This document shows, one piece after another, positions 56,159-64,000 of a DNA stretch of 64,000 nucleotides (position 1 is its first letter; the number at the start of each line of letters is the position of its first letter). The DNA comes from Aerobium sp039839275 (lineage in GTDB: Bacteria > Pseudomonadota > Alphaproteobacteria > Rhizobiales > Rhizobiaceae). The stretch spans positions 682,001 to 746,000 of the forward strand of contig NZ_JBDOQP010000001.1 of NCBI RefSeq assembly GCF_039839275.1, in the 5' to 3' direction. The notes beneath the pieces were generated by a model. That model saw only the letters and a program-made list of their open reading frames with translations. It was not told the DNA's origin and searched no databases. Made by a program: the position numbers and the translations under genes.

Positions 56159-58276
56159 ATGGCCAAGAATTCAAGCAAGTCCGGCAGCAAGCCGGAGAAC
56201 GATACCGTATCGATACACGACCAGAAGCTCGTCCGCGGAAATGGCGGCGAGTTGCACCAGATCGCGCAAGGCGACACTGAGATATTGACCACCGCCCAGG
56301 GCGGTCCCGTTGCCGACGACCAGAACACGCTGAAAATCGGTGAGCGCGGGCCGGCGCTGATGGAGGATTTCCATTTCCGCGAGAAGATTTTCCATTTCGA
56401 TCACGAGCGCATTCCCGAGCGCGTCGTGCACGCCCGCGGCTACGGCGCGCATGGCTATTTCGAGACCTACGAATCCCTTGCCAAATACACCCGCGCCGAC
56501 ATCTTCCAGCGCGCAGGTGAGAAGACGCCAGCTTTCGTGCGTTTCTCGACGGTCGCAGGCTCGAAGGGATCGTTCGACCTTGCTCGCGACGTGCGCGGCT
56601 TTGCGGTCAAGCTCTACACCCAGGAAGGCAACTGGGACATCGTCGGCAACAACATCCCGGTCTTCTTCATCCAGGACGCGATCAAGTTTCCCGACGTGAT
56701 CCACTCCGTGAAGCCCGAGCCGGACCGCGCCTTTCCGCAGGCACAGTCTGCGCATGACAATTTCTGGGATTTCATTACTCTGACGCCAGAGTCGATGCAC
56801 ATGATCATGTGGGTCATGTCGGACCGCGCGATTCCGCGTTCCTTCCGTTTCATGGAAGGCTTCGGCGTCCACACGTTCCGCTTCCTGAATGCCAATGATG
56901 AATCCACCTTCGTCAAGTTCATCTGGAAGCCGAAGCTGGGTCTTCAGTCCGTCGTCTGGAACGAGGCGGTGAAGATCAACGGCGCCGACCCGGATTTCCA
57001 TCGGCGCGACCTGTGGGATTCCATCCAGGCCGGTGATTTCCCGGAATGGGAACTGTGCGTGCAGCTCTTCGACCAGGATTTTGCCGACTCGTTCGATTTT
57101 GACATTCTCGATCCGACCAAGCTCATTCCCGAAGAGGTGATCGAGCCAATCCCGGTGGGCCGGCTCGTGCTCGATCGCATGCCCGACAACTTCTTCGCCG
57201 AGACCGAGCAGGTCGCGTTCATGACGCAGAACGTACCGCCTGGCATCGACTTCTCCAACGATCCGCTGCTGCAAGGACGCAACTTTTCCTATCTCGACAC
57301 GCAGATCAAACGTCTCGGCTCCACCAATTTTACGCATCTGCCGATCAACGCGCCAAAATGCCCGATGCATCATTTCCAGCAGGATGGGCACATGGCGATG
57401 CGCAACCCGGTTGGGCGCGCCAACTATCAGCCGAACTCGTGGGGCCAAGGGCCGCGCGAACATCCGCAGAAGGGCTTTCGCTCATTTGCAGAGCCCGCGG
57501 AAGGTCAAAAGGTCCGGCTGCGCGCCGAGAGCTTCGCCGACCACTATAGCCAGGCGCGGCAGTTTTTCATCAGCCAGACGGTTCCTGAGCAGCAGCACAT
57601 TGCGATGGCACTGACCTTCGAACTGTCCAAGGTCGAGACGCCCGCCATTCGCGAACGCATGGTCTCGCACCTGCTCAACATCGATGAGGGGCTGGCTGAA
57701 ACGGTGGCCGAAAAACTCGGCATCAAGAAGCTGCCGAAAAAGGCCGATGCCGCTGTCGCCCCCCGCGACGACTTGCCGGCGTCAGATGCACTTTCGATCG
57801 CCAAGAACGGTCCTGAAAGCTTCAAGGGCCGCAAGGTTGGCGTGCTCGTCAGCGACGGGTGCGACGGCGCGCTGGTCAAGAAGCTCCAAGCTGCTCTCAA
57901 GAAGGAAGGCGCGATGATGGAGATCGTGGCGCCCAAGGTCGGCGGCGTGGAAGCGGCAGATGGCACTGTCATCCCCGGCAAGCAGATGATCGATGGGGGC
58001 CCTTCTGTCCTCTACGACGCGGTTGCGCTGATTGTCAGTTCCGACGGCGCCAAGCAACTGGCGAAGGAGGCGACCGTGCGCGACTTCGTGGCCGATGCGT
58101 TCGCGCACTGCAAGTTCATCGCGCGCGTGGACGCCGCGCAGCCACTCCTGGACAAGGCTGGAGTCGAGCCGGACGAGGGGGTTATGCCGCTCGGGTCGGC
58201 GGCCGACATCGAGAGCTTCATCGAGAGCTGTCGCAAGCTGCGCCTCTGGGCGCGCGAGCCCAAGGTCAAGCTTTAG
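56159..58276 (+). CDS. katE: Large-subunit clade 2 catalase (HPII type)
   Basis: A 705-residue monofunctional heme catalase that disproportionates hydrogen peroxide. Catalytic H91 (RVVHARGYGAHG) and N164 (VGNNIPVFF) and the proximal heme ligand Y378 (NFSYLDTQIKRLG) are present. After the catalase core, residues ~550-705 form the extra GATase1/DJ-1-like domain typical of HPII (KVGVLVSDGCDGALVKKLQ). AGGAG precedes the ATG. Stationary-phase and general stress control is usual for this clade and fits the EcfG-type promoter upstream of yciF. Confidence 0.95.
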   Translation: MAKNSSKSGSKPENDTVSIHDQKLVRGNGGELHQIAQGDTEILTTAQGGPVADDQNTLKIGERGPALMEDFHFREKIFHFDHERIPERVVHARGYGAHGYFETYESLAKYTRADIFQRAGEKTPAFVRFSTVAGSKGSFDLARDVRGFAVKLYTQEGNWDIVGNNIPVFFIQDAIKFPDVIHSVKPEPDRAFPQAQSAHDNFWDFITLTPESMHMIMWVMSDRAIPRSFRFMEGFGVHTFRFLNANDESTFVKFIWKPKLGLQSVVWNEAVKINGADPDFHRRDLWDSIQAGDFPEWELCVQLFDQDFADSFDFDILDPTKLIPEEVIEPIPVGRLVLDRMPDNFFAETEQVAFMTQNVPPGIDFSNDPLLQGRNFSYLDTQIKRLGSTNFTHLPINAPKCPMHHFQQDGHMAMRNPVGRANYQPNSWGQGPREHPQKGFRSFAEPAEGQKVRLRAESFADHYSQARQFFISQTVPEQQHIAMALTFELSKVETPAIRERMVSHLLNIDEGLAETVAEKLGIKKLPKKADAAVAPRDDLPASDALSIAKNGPESFKGRKVGVLVSDGCDGALVKKLQAALKKEGAMMEIVAPKVGGVEAADGTVIPGKQMIDGGPSVLYDAVALIVSSDGAKQLAKEATVRDFVADAFAHCKFIARVDAAQPLLDKAGVEPDEGVMPLGSAADIESFIESCRKLRLWAREPKVKL

Positions 58277-58292
58277 GGGCCGGGATTTCATT

Positions 58293-58320
58293 GCCTGCAT
58301 GTCCGCGTCGACATGCAGGC
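58293..58320. terminator. Hairpin after katE
   Basis: GCCTGCATGTC (58293-58303), loop CGCGTC, GACATGCAGGC (58310-58320): perfect 11-bp stem, 17 nt after the katE stop. Probable transcript end of katE, although the tail is CCCTTCTCCC rather than U-rich. Confidence 0.6.
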
Positions 58321-58366
58321 GATCCCTTCTCCCGGGCGCTTCCGTGGTGGCCGGCCTCCATAGCAA

Positions 58367-58400
58367 TTGCGCCCGGCAGCGTGGCGGCTGTCGGGCGCAA
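58367..58400. terminator. Second hairpin between convergent katE and the small gene
   Basis: TTGCGCCCGGCAGC (58367-58380) pairs with GCTGTCGGGCGCAA (58387-58400) over 14 bp with one G-U pair and a 6-nt loop. It lies 26 nt after the stop of the reverse-strand small gene and serves as its likely transcript end, back to back with the katE hairpin. Confidence 0.55.
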
Positions 58401-58425
58401 AATGCAGGGGTATCGCTTCTCGGTG

Positions 58426-58617
58426 CTACTTCCTAGGATCGGCCCAGGACCAGAACAGTGCGCCGCATTCGATCTTCTTGGGCTTGTAACCATATGGTTT
58501 GGGCGTAGGGGTGGGGACACCTCTTGCCTGCCGATTTTCCGGCGAACGATCACTGGGTCCCGCAAGCTTTGGCTGCGGGGCCACGGGGTGCGGCAACGTT
58601 TGCGTCGCTTCGTTCAT
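58426..58617 (-). CDS. Small Pro-rich protein, unknown
   Basis: A 63-residue protein with a strong ribosome site (AGGGAGG, 5 nt before ATG 58617). The sequence is hydrophilic and Pro-rich, then PTPTPKPYGYKPKKIECGAL and a short aromatic end LFWSWADPRK. It is probably disordered with an ordered tail. A GGAAC-N16-AGTT element lies 31 nt upstream. Divergent from glgX. A stress-induced role is inferred only from the promoter and neighbours. The long antisense frame that extends across glgX is not real. Confidence 0.6.
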   Translation of the reverse strand: MNEATQTLPHPVAPQPKLAGPSDRSPENRQARGVPTPTPKPYGYKPKKIECGALFWSWADPRK

Positions 58618-58647
58618 TGTGTCCTCCCTGATTGATGATGCGCTCCT

Positions 58648-58672
58648 AACTGCAGAGACGTCAGAATGTTCC
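58648..58672 (-). promoter_or_regulatory. EcfG-like promoter of the small Pro-rich gene
   Basis: On the reverse strand GGAAC (58672-58668), 16 nt, AGTT (58651-58648). The -35 box is exact; the -10 differs in one base. It stands back to back with the glgX element at 58714-58738. Confidence 0.45.
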
Positions 58673-58713
58673 TGAAAAGTCGGCAACCGACCGAGGTGTT
58701 TCCGGGTTGTCTT

Positions 58714-58738
58714 GGAACATGCGGGCCGTTGGACGGTT
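58714..58738 (+). promoter_or_regulatory. EcfG-like promoter of glgX-treZ-malQ
   Basis: GGAAC (58714-58718), 16 nt, GGTT (58735-58738), 63 nt before the glgX ATG. One base differs from CGTT. Stress sigma control of glycogen/trehalose genes would make sense, since trehalose is a stress protectant. Confidence 0.5.
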
Positions 58739-58752
58739 CGTATCCGCGCTCC

Positions 58753-58797
58753 CAACTCTTGGCCGTCGAATTCTTGGCAGCCCAACTCTTGGCAGGA
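58753..58797. repeat. Three tandem 15-nt repeats before glgX
   Basis: CAACTCTTGGC at 58753 and 58783 and GAATTCTTGGC at 58768 are spaced exactly 15 nt apart, each followed by a variable 4-nt filler; the last unit abuts the glgX ribosome site (AGGATGA). It may bind a protein, vary in copy number and alter the glgX leader, or be a chance micro-repeat. Confidence 0.7.
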
Positions 58798-58800
58798 TGA

Positions 58801-60874
<2,074 letters not shown>

Positions 60875-60882
<8 letters not shown>

Positions 60883-62692
60883 GACTGGGGATTTCACGGT
60901 GTTTCCCAAGCGCTGGGGGGCCGAGTTCGTCCGTGCGGGAGACGTTCGCTTCCGCATCTGGGCGCCTGACCACACGCGACTGTCTCTGCGCCTCAGCGGA
61001 GAAGATACGCCGATGAGCCGCGACGAGGACGGCTGGTTCGAACTCCTGGCGTCGGGCGTGGAGGCGGGCGCACCCTATGCCTTCGTCCTACCGGACGGGC
61101 TTATGGTGCCGGACCCCGCATCTCGCGCGCAGGAAGGCGACGTGCACGGCCCGTCCCTGCTGGTCGACCCCACCGCCTATCGCTGGACGAACGCCAACTG
61201 GCGGGGTCGGCCGTGGACCGAAGCGGTGGTCTACGAGCTGCACATCGGGACATTCACCGAGGAGGGGACCTTCGCAGCAGCCATCGAGCGGCTTCCACAT
61301 CTGGCCGGTTTGGGCGTCACCGCAATCGAACTGATGCCGATCGGCCAGTTTTCGGGGAACCGAGGCTGGGGGTACGATGGCGTGCTCCCCTACGCGCCAC
61401 ACAATGCCTACGGGCATCCCGATGATCTCAAGCGGCTCGTTGACACAGCGCACCAACTGAACCTGATGGTCTTGCTGGACGTCGTGTACAACCACTTCGG
61501 GCCAGACGGGAATTATCTACCGGCATACGCCTCGGCGTTTTTTGATGAGGCGCGGCATACACCTTGGGGAGCCGCGATTGCCTATGGCAAGCAGCCGGTT
61601 CGGCAGTTCTTCATCGACAACGCGCTGTACTGGCTGGATGAGTTCAACTTCGATGGCCTGCGCCTCGACGCGATCGACCAGATCAAGGACGATCGCCAGC
61701 CGGAACTGCTGATCGAGCTTGCCCGCGCGGCAAGGGAAACGCTGCCGGGACGGCATATCCATCTCGTCACCGAAGACAACCGCAATGTCGCCTACCTTCA
61801 CGAGCGTAGCCAGGGACAGGCCAGCCAATATACCGCGGAGTGGAACGATGATTTTCACAATGCAGCCCACTGCCTGCTGACAGGGGAGCGGGACGGCTAC
61901 TACGAAGATTTCGCCGACGATTCCTTGGCAAAGCTGGCGCGCTGCATGACCGAAGGCTTCGCCTACCAGGGTGAGCCTTCACCGCACGCGGATGGCAACG
62001 CCAGGGGCGAGCCCAGCGCGCACCTGCCGACAACCGCCTTCATCGATTTCCTGCAGAACCATGACCAGGTCGGCAACCGAGCCACCGGCGAACGGCTGAG
62101 CCTCTTGGTGGAGTCGCGCCAGCTCGAAGTGATGACCACGATCCTTCTGCTGTCACCGCATATCCCCATGCTCTTCATGGGAGAGGAATGGGACGAGACG
62201 CGTCCATTCCTGTTTTTCACCGACTATCATGGAGACCTCGCCGACGCCGTTCGTGACGGTCGGCGAAGGGAGTTCGCAAAATTTCCGGCCTTTCAGGCAG
62301 AAGACAGCCGGGAGGCAATTCCCGACCCCAATGCGATGTCGACTTTCGCGTCATCTAAGATTGATTGGAGTGCGATGGAAAGAAGTTCGGGAAAGGTTCG
62401 GCTGGAACTCATCCGAGCGCTTCTCGAGACACGACGCCAGCACATCGTCCCATTGTTGGAAGATGGAGTGGCGTCGCCCGGCACGGTGATCGAGGCCCAG
62501 GCCGGCATGCTCGCCGTCGACTGGTCACTGAACAACGCAGTGTTGCGGATACGGGCCAATCTCGGCGATCGGCCGGGCCGGTGTGCTGGCGCCAGGGGCT
62601 CGGTCATCTTCTCCAGTGGTGAGATTGATCTCGCCGCCGTCCCCGACGAACTGGCTCCGTGGCATGCTGTCGTCGCATTGGAGCGGAGCTGA
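60875..62692 (+). CDS. treZ: Malto-oligosyltrehalose trehalohydrolase
   Basis: A 605-residue GH13 enzyme that releases trehalose from maltooligosyl-trehalose. The N-terminal domain begins FPKRWGAEFVRAGDVRFRIW; catalytic D265 (GLRLDAIDQI) and E300 (LVTEDNRN) are present, with the NHDQVGNRATGERLS segment typical of TreZ carrying the third Asp. It overlaps glgX by 8 nt and malQ by one base (TGATG). The partner synthase TreY is not in the window; it is expected after malQ. Confidence 0.93.
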
Positions 62693-64000
62693 TGGTATCG
62701 CCCGACATCGCATTGCAGTACGGCATCGTGCCGTCATATCCCGGGGCGGATGGCAGGCCCGTGATCGTCCCAGATGAGACGCGTAGACATTTTCTACGTG
62801 CGCTGGGAGCCGATGCGGGACGGTCACGGAGCCATCCCGACCCTATGCAGGATGCACCGACCACCTTGGCGCAACCCTGCTTTTTTCCGGACTGGCTGCG
62901 CGAACGCCGGTCATGGGGAATGGCAGTGCAACTCTACGAGCTTCGATCCAGACGGGACTGGGGCATCGGCGATTTCGCGGATCTTGCCGCTTTCTGTGAA
63001 ATCGCGGCGCAGGCCGGCGCCCAGTTCATCGGCCTGAATCCGCTGAGCGCTCTCTTTGCCGCTGAGCCGGAGCGCTGCAGCCCCTTTTCGCCGTCAAGCC
63101 GGCAGTTCCTGAACCCGCTCTACATCGCCGTGGATGAGGTCGACGGTTTTGAATCCGGGATGGTGGACGATGAGGAGGTTGCGCGGCTTCGCGCGCGCGA
63201 TCTGGTGGACTATGCTGGTGTCACGCGCCTGAAGCTGTCCGTTCTCCGGCAGATATGGATCGCCCGCAAGGGCCGACTGTCGGACACGCTGGAATCGTTC
63301 ATTGCCGACCAGCCTCTCGTTCAGCGCCATGCAACGTTCGAGGCCTTGTCCTCACACATGCGCGATGCCGGTCACGGAGCCGGGTGGAGCAACTGGCCCG
63401 AGCCGTTTCGGGATGCCGGGTCGCCGGATGTCGGGGCCTTCGCCAAAGACAATGCGGACGACGTCGCATTTCACGTCTGGCTGCAGATGCTCTCACGCGA
63501 GCAACTGGCCGCAGCCGCCACGCGGGCGAGGCAGGCTGGAATGCGGATCGGTCTCTATTTGGACTTTCCCGTCGGCGAGGCGCCCGACGGGTCCGCGACA
63601 TGGAGCAATCCGGAGCTCTCGGTGGCCAATGTCTCCATAGGAGCGCCGCCCGACGTGTTCACGACACAGGGTCAGGACTGGGGACTTGCGCCGCTCTCGC
63701 CGTTGCATGTCGCCGACGATGATTTCGGAAACTACAAGGCTCTCATGGACGACGCCATGCGCTGCTCCGGTGCGCTGCGGATCGATCACGCGATGGCGCT
63801 GCGGCAGCTTTTCTGGATCCCGCGCCAAGGCAGCGCGGCCGAGGGTGGGTACGTCATGTACCCGATGACGGGCATGCTGAAGGCGCTCGCCGATTTGTCG
63901 CGCCAGAACGAAGTGATCGTGATTGGCGAAGATCTCGGACATGTGCCGGAGGGCTTCCGGGATGTCATGTCCGGCGCCGGCATCCTGTCTTACCGCATAC
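62692..64000 (+). CDS. malQ: 4-alpha-glucanotransferase (amylomaltase), 3' end missing
   Basis: The frame opens at ATG 62692, overlapping the treZ stop by one base, and runs off the window after 436 codons. MalQ (GH77) transfers glucan chains between maltooligosaccharides. Seen are LYELRSRRDWGIGDFADLAA, IGLNPLSALF, CSPFSPSSRQFLNPLYI, the nucleophile D365 in LRIDHAMALRQ and the acid/base E413 in VIGEDLGHVPEGFRD. A normal MalQ has about 650-700 residues. Here it adjusts glucan length for the GlgX-TreYZ pathway. Confidence 0.93.
   Translation, partial: MVSPDIALQYGIVPSYPGADGRPVIVPDETRRHFLRALGADAGRSRSHPDPMQDAPTTLAQPCFFPDWLRERRSWGMAVQLYELRSRRDWGIGDFADLAAFCEIAAQAGAQFIGLNPLSALFAAEPERCSPFSPSSRQFLNPLYIAVDEVDGFESGMVDDEEVARLRARDLVDYAGVTRLKLSVLRQIWIARKGRLSDTLESFIADQPLVQRHATFEALSSHMRDAGHGAGWSNWPEPFRDAGSPDVGAFAKDNADDVAFHVWLQMLSREQLAAAATRARQAGMRIGLYLDFPVGEAPDGSATWSNPELSVANVSIGAPPDVFTTQGQDWGLAPLSPLHVADDDFGNYKALMDDAMRCSGALRIDHAMALRQLFWIPRQGSAAEGGYVMYPMTGMLKALADLSRQNEVIVIGEDLGHVPEGFRDVMSGAGILSYRI

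Noticed and set aside
55504..56280. 258-codon frame overlapping yciF copy 2
   Set aside because: It is a shifted reading of yciF and the katE leader; the DUF892 protein in the other frame is clearly the gene.
58753..58797. CRISPR-like repeat array
   Set aside because: Units are 11-15 nt with 4-nt fillers, far too short for repeats and spacers, and no cas genes are present.

Overview
The window is GC-rich DNA, densely packed and without transposons, integrases, rRNA or CRISPR arrays. Gene content points to an alphaproteobacterium of the Hyphomicrobiales (Rhizobiales), probably near Mesorhizobium and other Phyllobacteriaceae: two TRAP transport systems, an fdn/fdo-sel cluster, DUF6894 and YciF-like stress proteins, the TIGR02587/TIGR02588 membrane pair, promoter-like GGAAC-N16-cGTT boxes of the EcfG type and a glgX-treZ-malQ cluster. 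This placement is an inference from gene content and motifs.

Layout. (1) 1-3786: end of a TonB-dependent receptor followed by fhuC, fhuD and fhuB, a hydroxamate-siderophore importer; then a DUF805 membrane protein and an ABC exporter. (2) 6899-19075: a complete selenocysteine/formate dehydrogenase island: selD (reverse), then fdnG with an in-frame UGA and a SECIS hairpin, fdnH, fdnI, fdhE, selA, a Sel1-repeat gene, selB, the tRNA-Sec gene selC, and two unidentified genes in the same run. The selB reading frame passes straight through selC and ends in a 4-nt overlap with the next gene. (3) 19090-25865: a reverse-strand operon for a PotABCD-type ABC importer with an Asp/Glu (hydantoin) racemase-like enzyme and a GNAT acetyltransferase, facing a divergent GntR regulator. 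(4) A UvrD-type helicase.

(5) 28053-38313: an aromatic-compound catabolic cluster: P450, glutathione transferase, SnoaL-like protein, FAD hydroxylase, IclR regulator, TRAP DctQMP, extradiol dioxygenase and fumarylacetoacetase-family hydrolase. A 17-bp dyad TGTYC-N7-GGACA occurs in four separate control regions of this cluster and is proposed as the IclR operator. (6) 38413-46922: DNA repair glycosylase, Crp/Fnr regulator, small stress proteins, first yciF copy, TIGR02588/TIGR02587, an EamA exporter, an FAD amine oxidoreductase, a tartrate/isopropylmalate-type dehydrogenase and a divergent LysR regulator. (7) 47072-54744: a TAXI-type TRAP system, a MarR regulator followed at once by a perfect 9-3-9 palindrome, and a three-subunit molybdenum hydroxylase of PaoABC type. 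(8) 54929-64000: a small Acb2/Tad1-like protein, a second yciF copy with an identical protein sequence, katE catalase, a small Pro-rich protein, and glgX-treZ-malQ (cut by the window end).

The most unusual structures are the UGA/SECIS in fdnG, the selB frame through selC, the four-site IclR regulon, a set of GGAAC-N16-NGTT promoters before stress and glycogen/trehalose genes, and the protein-identical yciF pair. All functional calls rest on motifs, gene order and remembered family features; no database search was run.
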